From NCBI RefSeq assembly GCF_902459705.1, contig NZ_CABPRU010000002.1, positions 434,001 through 498,000 on the forward strand: DNA of 64,000 nt, read 5' to 3'. The DNA is from Pandoraea terrigena (GTDB lineage: Bacteria; Pseudomonadota; Gammaproteobacteria; Burkholderiales; Burkholderiaceae). Position 1 is the stretch's first letter, and every line of letters begins with the position of its first letter. The position numbers were made by a program, and so were the translations under genes. The notes beneath the pieces are model-generated. The model did no database searches. It was not told where the DNA came from and worked only from the letters and a program-made list of their open reading frames with translations. Positions 54,970-63,751 of the stretch are shown one piece after another.

Positions 54970-56241
54970 CTACTTCGCCGCCCCAAGCAACAAAGACAGC
55001 GGCACCGCATCGGCCATGGCGGCGTAGCCGGCATCGCTGGGATGTGTGCCGTCGCCGCTATCGAGACGCGGCAACATGCGCGTCGGCTGGGTCGGATCGC
55101 GCAGCGAGACATCGAAATCGATGACGCCGTCGAACGCGCCGCTCGTTCGCACCCAATGGTTGACGGCCTCGCGCACCGCCTCGCGCTCGGGCGGCAGTTT
55201 GCCCGGCGGGATGGTCGTGCCGAGAATGCGGACGTGACGCGAGCGCGCCGCGGCGATCAGCGACTGATACCCCGCGATCATCTCGGGCGCGGTCACGATC
55301 GCATGCGGCACATCACAGTCGAGTCCGGCATGGGGCGGCACGTAACCGAAATTGATGTCGTTGATGCCGATTTGCACGATGACCGTGCGCACGCCCGGCT
55401 GTTCCAGCGCGTCGCGCCGGAAACGGGCGACGAGCCGTTCGCCGTAGCAGGCCGAATCGTGCAGCAGACGATTGCCGCTGATGCCGAGATTGAGCACCGC
55501 AATATCGGATCGCCCGGCATTCTCGAGCCGCCGAGCCAAGGCATCCGGCCAGCGCCGGTTGGCATTCAACGTGCTGTGCATACCGTCGGTGATCGAGTCG
55601 CCGATGGCGACGATCGCTTGTGCAGGCCGCTCCGGCACCACACTGACGCCAGCCAGCCATAACGTGTTTGTAAAGCGCGTGCGATACGCCGACGCCTGCG
55701 CGACATCGACAAAATCGCCGGCACCACTCAGAAACGCCGTCTCCTGCGCAATCTTGTGCCACGTCGTCGGGGGCCTGGCTTCGCGCGTGAACAGGCTGAC
55801 GGCCAGCGGCGTCCCCGCGCGAACCGCCAGCGGCAACGGATCGCTCTCGAGCACGGCACCCGGCGCAATCCGCGCCATCGTCTGACCACCAAACGTCATC
55901 GCGCGCAGGCTGGCCGCATCGACGGCCGCGCCACGTAGCACCACGGCGAGGCTCGCCCGCTCGATTACCAGCGGTCCCGTCCCGTAAGCGTTGGAGAAGC
56001 GCACGCGGACTTCGTTACCGGAGAGTGTCGGATAGATAATCTGACGCACGGTGCGCCCGCCCACGGCCGGCGCCCGGTTGAACGACGGCGCTGCCGGGTG
56101 TTGCGCCACCGCTTGCGGTGCCGTCGCCCACGCGCCGACGCGTGCGTTCTGCGCGAAGGCCGTCGCCGCCGCGCCCGTCGCCAAGACGGCGAGCAGCGCA
56201 CGGATCACGGCAACAAGTCGCACACGGGGTATTCGGGGCAT
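54970..56241 (-). CDS. Secreted SGNH/GDSL hydrolase
   Basis: A 423-residue secreted esterase or lipase-like protein. A Sec signal peptide is visible (LVAVIRALLAVLATGAAATAFAQ). The hydrolase domain has IVAIGDSITDG (block I with the nucleophile Ser), NLGISGNRLL (block II Gly), IVQIGINDINFG (block III Asn) and LDSGDGTHPSDAGY (block V Asp and His). An extra N-terminal jelly-roll-like domain (about 35-190) resembles the carbohydrate-binding part of secreted SGNH proteins. I used the ATG at 56241; one at 56286 is in frame. The acyl or sugar-ester substrate is unknown. Confidence 0.9.
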   Translation of the reverse strand: MPRIPRVRLVAVIRALLAVLATGAAATAFAQNARVGAWATAPQAVAQHPAAPSFNRAPAVGGRTVRQIIYPTLSGNEVRVRFSNAYGTGPLVIERASLAVVLRGAAVDAASLRAMTFGGQTMARIAPGAVLESDPLPLAVRAGTPLAVSLFTREARPPTTWHKIAQETAFLSGAGDFVDVAQASAYRTRFTNTLWLAGVSVVPERPAQAIVAIGDSITDGMHSTLNANRRWPDALARRLENAGRSDIAVLNLGISGNRLLHDSACYGERLVARFRRDALEQPGVRTVIVQIGINDINFGYVPPHAGLDCDVPHAIVTAPEMIAGYQSLIAAARSRHVRILGTTIPPGKLPPEREAVREAVNHWVRTSGAFDGVIDFDVSLRDPTQPTRMLPRLDSGDGTHPSDAGYAAMADAVPLSLLLGAAK

Positions 56242-56432
56242 ACCGTCGGCAGAGGAAGACCGGGGAATCAGAAACGTCGGGAGCATCGGGACGGCGTGGG
56301 CAATTCAGCCGGAATCGTCCGGCGGCAGCCGCCATTGTGCCTGATTGTGACCATCGGCAAAGGTCGACGTGACAGCCGGGGGTGCTGCGGCAGCCCCCCC
56401 GTTTGGCCGAACGAAACGCAATGTGCCGTCGC

Positions 56433-57023
56433 TCAGCGCGTCGAAATCACGATGGCAACGCGCCGGTTCTGGGCCCGGCCGGTCGCCGTGCTGTTATCGG
56501 CAACGGGATTGCGCTTGCCCGCGCCGATCGTCTGGATGTCCGCGCGCGGCATGCCCGCTTCGGCCAGCACGTCGGCCACCGCCTCGGCGCGGCGAGCCGA
56601 TAGCTGCTCGTTGTAAGTATCGCTGCCCACCGAATCCGTATAACCGTAGACGCTCGCGCTGTTCAAGCCGACCTTCACGAGCGTGTGTCCGATGCGCGCC
56701 ACCGTCTGCCGCGCCGCATCGTGTATCACGAATTCGTCGCTATCGAACAGCACCTTGTCGGACATGCCGAACTCCCAGCCGTCGTCGGTTTGCTTAAAGC
56801 CCTCCGATTTCAACGCCACGATCTGCTCGGCCGTCAGGCCGTGCACCGGTGTGGTCTGACAGCCTGCCAGTGCGGCCAATCCCAGCAGACAGACCAGCGC
56901 CATCAGCCGGCGAGCCAACGCCTTCCATCGAGCAAGGGCATGCGCGGCGCGAGCGCCCTGAGCTGCACGTACGCGGTGCGGAAGGTAAGAATGCAAGTCG
57001 TGTGTGTCAACATCGAAGTCCAA
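56433..57023 (-). CDS. yfiB: OmpA/Pal-type lipoprotein, YfiB-like
   Basis: A 196-residue lipoprotein with a lipobox (LAALAGC) and a C-terminal OmpA domain that binds peptidoglycan: ALKSEGF region, then GYTDSVGSDTYNEQLSARRAEAV and QNRRVAIVI. In YfiBNR systems YfiB captures the repressor YfiR and releases the diguanylate cyclase YfiN. The gene lies 55 bases after the yfiN-like gene in the same direction, matching the Pseudomonas order yfiR-yfiN-yfiB. The start is uncertain: a TTG at 57023 gives a very long leader before the lipobox, while an ATG at 56903 gives a short one. Confidence 0.82.
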   Translation of the reverse strand: MDFDVDTHDLHSYLPHRVRAAQGARAAHALARWKALARRLMALVCLLGLAALAGCQTTPVHGLTAEQIVALKSEGFKQTDDGWEFGMSDKVLFDSDEFVIHDAARQTVARIGHTLVKVGLNSASVYGYTDSVGSDTYNEQLSARRAEAVADVLAEAGMPRADIQTIGAGKRNPVADNSTATGRAQNRRVAIVISTR

Positions 57024-57078
57024 AGCAGATCCCCATGGCGTGTGTTATCCGGTGGTCAATTATGGCGAAGGCGGCGCG

Positions 57079-58485
57079 TCAGCTTGAGCGTCGCGCAGCG
57101 GCGGCGCCCGTCGGGATGTCCGCCACATGCCAGGTGCCGACGCCAGCCCGCTTCGCCTGATACATGGCCGCGTCCGCCGTGCGCAGCAGCGCGACGGCGT
57201 CCGCGGCGTGAATCGGGTACAGCGCCACACCGATACTCATCGATGTGACGATTTCAGCGCCATCCGGCAAGGCAATCGGCTTCTCCATCGCCGCGAGCAG
57301 GGTCTGCGCAAGTCGCACGGCGTTCGACGTTTGTCGCACGCCCACCAGCATGACGGCGAACTCGTCGCCGCCCAGGCGCGCCACCAGATCCCCCTCGCGC
57401 AACGGCTGGCGCAGACGCTCGGCAATGCTCACGAGCACGGCATCGCCCGCGCCATGCCCCAGGTGGTCGTTGATTTCCTTGAAGCGGTCGCTATCGAGAT
57501 AGAGCAGCGCGACGTGCGTCCCCATCTCACGCGCGTCGGCAAGTGCCTTCGCAAGGCGCGATTCGAAGTACGCCCGGTTCGGCAGCCCCGTCAGCCGATC
57601 GTGATTGGCCTGATGCGCGAGCGTGGCATTCTGCGCGCGAAGATGGTTCTGCCATCCCTCGAACTCATCGAGCAGCGCGTTGAAGTCGTCGCCAAGTTCC
57701 TTCAACTCGGCCAGCGGCGTCGCCGCGACACGCTGATGGAAGGCGCGCTCGCGGCGCACCGCATGGGCGACCTCCGCCAGCGCCCGCAGCGGTTTGACGA
57801 TATCGTGATGCATGCGCTTGGCGAGCACGTTCGCCACGGCGAACGTCACCAGCAGGCAGGCAAGTACGCCGCCGACCCCGGTCAGCAGGAACAGGAAGAA
57901 TTGATGCCCCTGACCCTGCACTTCAATACTGCCGACGAGCCTTCCGTCATGCCGAATCGGCAGCGTCACGGGTCCGGGTAGCGCGAAGCTCGCGACAGCA
58001 CGTTCGACCTGCGTCAGGGCGCCGCCGTCGGGACGACGCCAGAGCGCAAACTGCGCACCGCCCGCATCCAGGACGCGCACCTGAGCGAGGTCCTCGTCGC
58101 TTGCGATGAGCGCAATCGCCTCCTGCGCCGCCACGCGGTCGCCAAACACAACGGCCGCTTCGGTCGTGTAGGCGAGCGAGCGTCCGATGAGCAGTAGATT
58201 GTTCTCCGCATACACGCGCAAGGCGATCCACGCCACCAGCGACAGCGAGACGGCTGCGAGCACGACGGCGGAGACGGCCAGACGCAGGTGGGTACGGCGC
58301 AACACCCGCTGCAGCGACGGCCGGCGATGGCGCACGGCGGCGGACGCCGCGAGGTGAGGCGATGCCAGCGGCGGCTCACGTTCGCTTTCGGCCGATGCAT
58401 CGGCCAAACCGTCCACGGGCAACAGGCCGGTGACAGACGAGGCACCGGGACGCATAGGGGGGGATGGCGGGCGTTGAGTCGTCAT
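57079..58485 (-). CDS. yfiN: Membrane diguanylate cyclase, YfiN/DgcN-like
   Basis: A 468-residue protein with a Pro-rich cytoplasmic start, a first membrane helix at about 67-92, a periplasmic CHASE8-type sensor (about 92-190, with YTTEAAVVFGDRVAAQEAI), a second helix (about 190-215), a HAMP-like linker and a GGDEF domain. The active site RLGGDEFAVML is intact; no I-site RxxD is obvious at the usual place before it. It makes cyclic-di-GMP in the cytoplasm. The start overlaps the yfiR stop by four bases (ATGA). YfiR is expected to repress it from the periplasm. Confidence 0.9.
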   Translation of the reverse strand: MTTQRPPSPPMRPGASSVTGLLPVDGLADASAESEREPPLASPHLAASAAVRHRRPSLQRVLRRTHLRLAVSAVVLAAVSLSLVAWIALRVYAENNLLLIGRSLAYTTEAAVVFGDRVAAQEAIALIASDEDLAQVRVLDAGGAQFALWRRPDGGALTQVERAVASFALPGPVTLPIRHDGRLVGSIEVQGQGHQFFLFLLTGVGGVLACLLVTFAVANVLAKRMHHDIVKPLRALAEVAHAVRRERAFHQRVAATPLAELKELGDDFNALLDEFEGWQNHLRAQNATLAHQANHDRLTGLPNRAYFESRLAKALADAREMGTHVALLYLDSDRFKEINDHLGHGAGDAVLVSIAERLRQPLREGDLVARLGGDEFAVMLVGVRQTSNAVRLAQTLLAAMEKPIALPDGAEIVTSMSIGVALYPIHAADAVALLRTADAAMYQAKRAGVGTWHVADIPTGAAAARRSS

Positions 58486-59066
58486 GGTGTCCCCGGCTTT
58501 CGCGCCAGCCTCAGCACGTTCGGGTGGACACGGACACCGCTGCGCGCAACGGTGTCGAGGTTGATGTCGAACGTCACGCGCTCCTGATCGACGTTCAGGC
58601 AGAACATGATCCCTAGCGTGCACGAGTCGCTGCGTTCGCTGAGCGTCAAGACCGGGTGACCGGCAAGGTTCGCGAGCAGTTGCCGGCGTTCGGTATCGCT
58701 CACGGCGCCGAGATACACCGCGTCGCATAGCGAACCAATGGCAGGCTCCGTCGCCGGGACACGGTTGGCCTCGACCGGCACGCCAATGCTGGGCAACGGT
58801 CCGGAGAGCAAATCACGCGCATAGTCGGCATTGCCGACCACGCACAGCCTCACTTTGGCGGGCGCAGCCGGCCAGCGGGTGAAGCTGATGATGCCGAGCA
58901 CCACCTGTCGCACATTGGCGTCGCGCGCGTTGGGCGTCGCGCCGGCCTCCGGCGTCTGCGCGAGCGCGGTGCCGAACGTGGCCCCACACACGAGCCACAC
59001 GAGGCACGCCAGGGGCGCACGCAGACCATGAGGCATCCGACGTTTTCGCCAGAGGCCTCGGGCCAT
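58482..59066 (-). CDS. yfiR: Periplasmic repressor of the diguanylate cyclase, YfiR-like
   Basis: A 194-residue exported protein (signal LACLVWLVCGATFGTALAQ). It has the YfiR (DUF4154) features: LGIISFTRWPA, four Cys in the order RLCVVGN, GSLCDAVYL, DSCTLGIMFCLN, of which two pairs form disulfides that keep Pseudomonas YfiR folded, and the C-terminal FDINLDTVARSGVRV. It is the first gene of the yfiRNB-like operon. I chose the ATG at 59066; 59036 is also possible. Its position opposite a GGDEF-EAL gene allows shared control. Confidence 0.88.
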   Translation of the reverse strand: MARGLWRKRRMPHGLRAPLACLVWLVCGATFGTALAQTPEAGATPNARDANVRQVVLGIISFTRWPAAPAKVRLCVVGNADYARDLLSGPLPSIGVPVEANRVPATEPAIGSLCDAVYLGAVSDTERRQLLANLAGHPVLTLSERSDSCTLGIMFCLNVDQERVTFDINLDTVARSGVRVHPNVLRLARKPGTP

Positions 59067-59485
59067 GCCGCTCGTCGCTGTCAAGACACTATGCAACGCT
59101 GTCTTCCTTTTGCCGAAATGTCGGGGGCTGCGGGCACGTCACGCCATGTTTGACCGGCGTTCCACGAAGCCCGCTTGAATCACGCCGCATCATACCTAAT
59201 GGATCGGTGTCAGGCCATACACCCGCGCAGGCGATCCCTGCCGCGACGGGCCCCTCACCGTCCCTTTCCGTCGCGGATCATCGCGCGCTTTCGGCGCACC
59301 GCACGCCCATAGCATGCACGCACGCGCGCGTTTTCGGAACCCCTCCGCCACCCCGCATTTTCCCTTGCCCGCGCGGGCTTTCCTCATGGCAGAATGTTAC
59401 GCACAACCATTTGAAAATCAAAAGAAATTTGGCGATCCGATCCCTCGATTTTCGAGAGAAAATCGCGACGCCAGGGAGGTGTTGC
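59067..59485. other. Divergent promoter region between the yfiRNB-like operon and the GGDEF-EAL gene
   Basis: Nothing I can call a gene lies in these 419 bases. An AT-rich patch (about 59400-59465) lies close to the GGDEF-EAL start and may hold its promoter. The frame of that protein is open upstream to 59150 but has no ribosome binding site. Confidence 0.4.
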
Positions 59486-61255
59486 ATGACGTTCCGGAAT
59501 TCTGGCCCGGCCGGCTTTCGAGAGGCCCCGGGCATGAACGATCCCGTGCCTCGTCGAGTATCCGACGGACAAGCCGAGTTGAGCCGTGCTGCGCTCGACA
59601 GCGCGCCCTATGCCATGTTTGTTTGCACGGACGACGGCATGCTCGAGCGAATGAACGGCGCGTTCACGCGCCTGACGGGCTATCAGCCGGACGACCTATT
59701 GGGCCAGCGCAGCTTCCTGTCGTTGCTCGATCCATCGGAGCTGACACGTCGGCGGCTGCCCGCGCTGGCCAGTCTGTCGGCTACCGAAACAGTCCCGTAC
59801 GACGACGAGTGGCATCTGCTCTCGCGCGTACGCAGTTGGCTGCCTGTGCGCCTGGCGCTCTCCTGCGTCGAACATGCGCCCGGTGAACGCCGCTGGGTGG
59901 GCATCGTGCTCGACCTCTCGCAACAGGTACAGGTGGCGTCCCGGCTCTGGTATGTCACGCACCACGACCCGGTCACCCGTCTGCCCAACCAGACCCTGCT
60001 TGCCGAACGGCTCGAACTGGCGATCCATCGTTGCGCGCGTCAGCGGGTGGGACTGACGGTTTTGCTGATCGAACTCGATCATGTGCGCCAACTGCGCAGC
60101 ACTTTCGGCCCGTCGACCGCGGAACTGGCGTTGCGCATCGCCGCCGAACGCCTGCGCGAAGCCAGCGGCCCCGAAGACGCGCTGGCTTGCCTCGGCGGCA
60201 GCCGGTTCGTCATCGTGACCAACGAGACGGGCGACGGCGCGCGCCTGCTCGCCGCCCGGATTCAGGCTCGGCTCGCCCAATGGGCCGACGTCGACCAGAA
60301 CGCCGTCGCGCTCGACGCAAGCGTTGGCGCGGTCAGCTACCCCGAACACGGCAGCACGCCCGAGACGCTGTTGCGCCGCGCCCACGTCGCGCTCGGCATT
60401 GCCAGTGCCGCCGGTGGCGGCCTGCGCGTGTTCAGCAGCGAGATGGACGCGCAGGCGCAGCGGCGCAACGAACTCGAAAGTCTGCTGCACATCGCGGTGA
60501 GCGAGCCCACGCACGCGCAACTGCATCTCGTGTACCAGCCCCAGGTCAGCCTGTCGGACGGCGAGATTCGCAACGCAGAGACGCTCCTGCGCTGGCGTCA
60601 TCCGACGCTGGGCACCGTCAGTCCGGCGGAATTCATCCCGATCGCGGAAACCTCGGGGCTGATCCTGCCGCTGGGCGAATGGGTGATGCAGACGGCCTGC
60701 CGCGAAGCCAGCCGTCTGCTGCGGCGATGCGGCCACCTGCCGCGCATCTCCGTGAACGTCTCGGCGCAGCAGTTTGCGCGCCAGGACGTTGCGGGCATGG
60801 TCGAGCGCGCCCTGAACGCGCACGCGCTGGAACCTCACCACCTGGAGATCGAGATCACGGAAACCGTGCTGCTCGGCGACTCGCGCGCCGCGATCGGCTG
60901 CCTGCGCTCGCTGCACGACATGGGCGTGGAGATCGCCGTCGACGACTTCGGCACGGGGTATGCCAGCCTCGCCTACCTGACCCGCTTCCCGGTCAATCGC
61001 CTCAAGATCGACCAGACCTTCGTGCGTGACATGCTCACGCATGCCCCCAGCCATGCCATCGTGAACGCAGTCGTCGCAATGGCCCACTCGCTCGGCCTGC
61101 GGGTGACGGCGGAGGGCGTGGAGACCCAGGCACAGGCCCAGCGGCTCACCGAGCTGGGGTGCGACGAAGCGCAGGGATTCTGGTTTGCACGGCCTGTCGA
61201 CGTGCGCGGTCTCTATCACATCGTGGCGCCGCTGGGCAGCGGTGCCCGACGCTGA
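59486..61255 (+). CDS. PAS-GGDEF-EAL protein (probable cyclic-di-GMP phosphodiesterase)
   Basis: A 589-residue cytoplasmic protein: PAS-type sensor (about 30-155, with MFVCTDDGMLERMNGAFTRLTGY), degenerate GGDEF (about 160-315) and EAL (about 325-580). The GGDEF signature reads GGSRF, so cyclase activity is unlikely. The EAL domain has ETLLRW in place of EALLRW, but the catalytic and metal residues are otherwise present: ITETVLLGD, DDFGTGYASLAYLTRF, KIDQTFVRDM, TAEGVET. It probably degrades cyclic-di-GMP, opposing the divergent YfiN. The ATG at 59486 has an AGGGAGG site. Confidence 0.9.
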   Translation: MTFRNSGPAGFREAPGMNDPVPRRVSDGQAELSRAALDSAPYAMFVCTDDGMLERMNGAFTRLTGYQPDDLLGQRSFLSLLDPSELTRRRLPALASLSATETVPYDDEWHLLSRVRSWLPVRLALSCVEHAPGERRWVGIVLDLSQQVQVASRLWYVTHHDPVTRLPNQTLLAERLELAIHRCARQRVGLTVLLIELDHVRQLRSTFGPSTAELALRIAAERLREASGPEDALACLGGSRFVIVTNETGDGARLLAARIQARLAQWADVDQNAVALDASVGAVSYPEHGSTPETLLRRAHVALGIASAAGGGLRVFSSEMDAQAQRRNELESLLHIAVSEPTHAQLHLVYQPQVSLSDGEIRNAETLLRWRHPTLGTVSPAEFIPIAETSGLILPLGEWVMQTACREASRLLRRCGHLPRISVNVSAQQFARQDVAGMVERALNAHALEPHHLEIEITETVLLGDSRAAIGCLRSLHDMGVEIAVDDFGTGYASLAYLTRFPVNRLKIDQTFVRDMLTHAPSHAIVNAVVAMAHSLGLRVTAEGVETQAQAQRLTELGCDEAQGFWFARPVDVRGLYHIVAPLGSGARR

Positions 61256-61400
61256 CGCTCGCCACCCGGGCGCGATTGTTGCCCCCAGCCCCGCTTTTTC
61301 CGCCGACATGGCGTGTCAAGACTCGCACGCGTCTTGAGAACGCGGTAAGGTACGTCGCGAAGGGACTCCCCCGAACGACGTCGCAACGAGGAATATCGCC

Positions 61401-62507
61401 ATGAAAACCAAAGCCGCCATTGCCTGGGAAGCCGGCAAACCCCTGACCATCGAGGAAGTCGATCTGGAAGGGCCGCGCGCCGGCGAGGTGTTGATCGAGA
61501 TCAAGGCCACCGGCATCTGCCATACGGACTACTACACACTCTCCGGCGCCGATCCGGAAGGCATCTTCCCCGCCATCCTCGGCCATGAGGGCGCGGGGGT
61601 GGTCGTCGACGTTGGCCCGGGCGTCACCACCCTGAAGAAAGACGATCACGTCATTCCCCTGTACACGCCCGAATGCCGCCAGTGCAAGTTCTGCCTGTCG
61701 CGCAAGACCAACCTGTGCCAGGCGATCCGCAGCACGCAAGGCCGCGGCCTGATGCCGGACGCCACGTCGCGCTTCTCGCTCGACGGCAAGCCCATCTTCC
61801 ATTACATGGGCACGTCCACGTTCTCGAACTACATCGTCGTGCCGGAAATCGCGGTCGCGAAGGTGCGCTCCGACGCGCCGTTCGACAAGATCTGCTACAT
61901 CGGTTGCGGCGTGACGACCGGCGTGGGCGCCGTGGTCTATTCGGCAAAGGTCGAAGCGGGCGCGAACGTCGTGGTGTTCGGCCTCGGCGGCATCGGCCTG
62001 AACGTGATCCAGGGTGCGAAGATGGTCGGCGCCGACAAGATCATCGGTGTCGACATCAACCCGGGGCGCGTGGAACTCGCCAGGAAGTTCGGCATGACGC
62101 ACTTCATCAATCCGAAGGAAGTCGAGGACGTCGTCGACACCATCGTGCAACTGACCGACGGCGGGGCCGATTACTCGTTCGAGTGCATCGGCAACGTGAC
62201 GACCATGCGCCAGGCGCTCGAATGCTGCCACAAGGGCTGGGGCCAGTCCTTCATCATCGGCGTGGCCGCGGCGGGTCAGGAGATCAGCACGCGTCCGTTC
62301 CAGTTGGTGACGGGCCGCGAGTGGAAAGGGTCGGCGTTTGGCGGGGCGCGCGGTCGCACCGACGTGCCGAAGATCGTCGACTGGTACATGGAGGGTAAGA
62401 TCAATATCGACGACCTGATCACGCACACGCTGCGTCTCGACCAGATCAACGAAGGGTTCGATCTGATGAAGCGCGGCGAGTCGATCCGCTCGGTCGTGCT
62501 GTACTGA
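61401..62507 (+). CDS. frmA: S-(hydroxymethyl)glutathione dehydrogenase / class III alcohol dehydrogenase
   Basis: Oxidises S-hydroxymethylglutathione to S-formylglutathione with NAD+, the main formaldehyde detoxification step, and can reduce S-nitrosoglutathione. The 368 residues have the catalytic zinc site C-H-x-D in [16 protein letters not shown] (Cys39 region) and [12 protein letters not shown], a structural zinc site C-x2-C-x2-C-x7-C in [17 protein letters not shown], and the NAD fold with [15 protein letters not shown]-terminal [11 protein letters not shown] is family-typical. The partner S-formylglutathione hydrolase is not adjacent. No regulator is next to it. Confidence 0.96.
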   Translation: MKTKAAIAWEAGKPLTIEEVDLEGPRAGEVLIEIKATGICHTDYYTLSGADPEGIFPAILGHEGAGVVVDVGPGVTTLKKDDHVIPLYTPECRQCKFCLSRKTNLCQAIRSTQGRGLMPDATSRFSLDGKPIFHYMGTSTFSNYIVVPEIAVAKVRSDAPFDKICYIGCGVTTGVGAVVYSAKVEAGANVVVFGLGGIGLNVIQGAKMVGADKIIGVDINPGRVELARKFGMTHFINPKEVEDVVDTIVQLTDGGADYSFECIGNVTTMRQALECCHKGWGQSFIIGVAAAGQEISTRPFQLVTGREWKGSAFGGARGRTDVPKIVDWYMEGKINIDDLITHTLRLDQINEGFDLMKRGESIRSVVLY

Positions 62508-62585
62508 TCGACGCGTTTCGAAGGCGCCGTCCCGCCCACGCGCCAGGGGTGCCGGACACACCGCCGTCACGACAAGGAGACGGAC

Positions 62586-63290
62586 ATGAAGACATGGACT
62601 TTATCGCTCGTGCTTGCGGGCGCCACGATGCTGGCCGCGCTGCCGGAGACGGCGTCGGCACAGTCTGGGCAAGCGGTGATCAACGCGCCGGCCAACGTCC
62701 GGGCGGGTCCGGCAATCGACTACCCGGTCGTCGCCCAGGCGGGGCCGGGCATGCCGGTGACCGTCTATGGCTGCCTGTCCGACTATTCGTGGTGTGACAT
62801 CGGCCTGCCCGGCGCGCGCGGCTGGATTTATGCGGCGTTGCTCAGCTACCCGTATCAGGGGAATCCGGTTCCGGTGCTCAACTACGGCCCGATGATCGGG
62901 CTGCCCATCGTGACGTTCTCCATTGGCGCGTATTGGGGTAGCTATTACCGTGGTCGCCCGTGGTATCACGATCAGCGCTACTGGAATCGCCCGCCGCCCA
63001 GGCCGCGCCCGCCGGGGTACTACTCGCCGGGCATGGGACCTCGCCCGCCCGGGGGGCACTATCCCGGACCGAGCCCGCGTCCGCCAGGACACAGCGCAGG
63101 CCCTGGCCCGCGCCCCCCCGGACACGGGGCAGGACCCGGGCCGCGTCCCCACGGCCAGGGGGCGAGCCCTGGTCCGCGACCGCCCGGCGGCGGTGGGAGG
63201 CCCGGTGCGCGTCAGCCCGGCGGCGGTGGGCATGGCGGAGGACATGGCGGACGCCCACCTGGCGGTGGCCCCGGCGGGCCAAACCACTGA
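62586..63290 (+). CDS. Exported SH3-domain protein with Pro/Gly-rich tail
   Basis: A 234-residue secreted protein. A Sec signal peptide ends near TASAQS (about residue 26). An SH3b domain lies at about 29-85 (VINAPANVRAGPAIDYPVVAQAGPG). After an aromatic-rich bridge (YWGSYYRGRPWYHDQRYW) the last 100 residues are low-complexity repeats of Pro, Gly, Arg and His such as PGPSPRPPGHSAGPGPRPPG. The ATG at 62586 has an AAGGAG site. Similar proteins occur in Burkholderiales without known function; peptidoglycan binding by the SH3b part is inferred. Confidence 0.8.
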   Translation: MKTWTLSLVLAGATMLAALPETASAQSGQAVINAPANVRAGPAIDYPVVAQAGPGMPVTVYGCLSDYSWCDIGLPGARGWIYAALLSYPYQGNPVPVLNYGPMIGLPIVTFSIGAYWGSYYRGRPWYHDQRYWNRPPPRPRPPGYYSPGMGPRPPGGHYPGPSPRPPGHSAGPGPRPPGHGAGPGPRPHGQGASPGPRPPGGGGRPGARQPGGGGHGGGHGGRPPGGGPGGPNH

Positions 63291-63426
63291 TGCGGCGGGC
63301 CGCATGCATCGCTCGTTCGCAACGTCGCGGCCCCGCATCCCATGTCTCCGTCGATGTGCCCCCAAATTCAGCAATCACTGCACGCACCACACGGCAGTCC
63401 GGCAGGATCCTCCGTAAGTCTCGATC

Positions 63427-63693
63427 GTGTTCGTCCCGCCCCGGTGCGCGCAGCGCGCGCCGTGGTTGCCTATCGTCATGCCGCATCCGGCACGCGCCAC
63501 CCGCGTACCCGGTGCACCGGTCGTACCGCTCATCTCCGCCGGTCTGTGCCTGTTCCTGATGGCCCACCTCCAAGCGACCACGTGGATCGCCTTCGTGGTG
63601 TGGCTCGTCATCGGCCTGGGCATCTACTTCCTGTATGCGCGTCGCAACGCGTTGCTTCACACGCCGAGCGACGCTCGGCCGGCGCCACGGTAA
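63427..63693 (+). pseudogene. Remnant of an APC-family amino-acid permease (C-terminal end)
   Basis: From about 63484 the plus strand encodes RVPGAPVVPLISAGLCLFLM, then HLQATTWIAFVVWLVIGLGIYFLYARRNALL, which looks like the last two helices of cationic amino-acid permeases, where a membrane-edge Arg-Pro-Gly-(V/A)-P-x-V-P-L motif precedes such helices. The frame is closed by a stop at 63415 and nothing upstream resembles the other ten helices; what lies there is the SH3 protein gene and unassignable DNA. So it is probably a leftover of a deleted permease gene. A real 88-residue protein starting at the GTG at 63427 is possible but has no good ribosome binding site. Confidence 0.6.
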
Positions 63694-63751
63694 ATCGCGT
63701 CACCGGCTGCCCCGCCTCGCGCCCCGGCGCGAGCGCGTGGACGTGCCGGGT

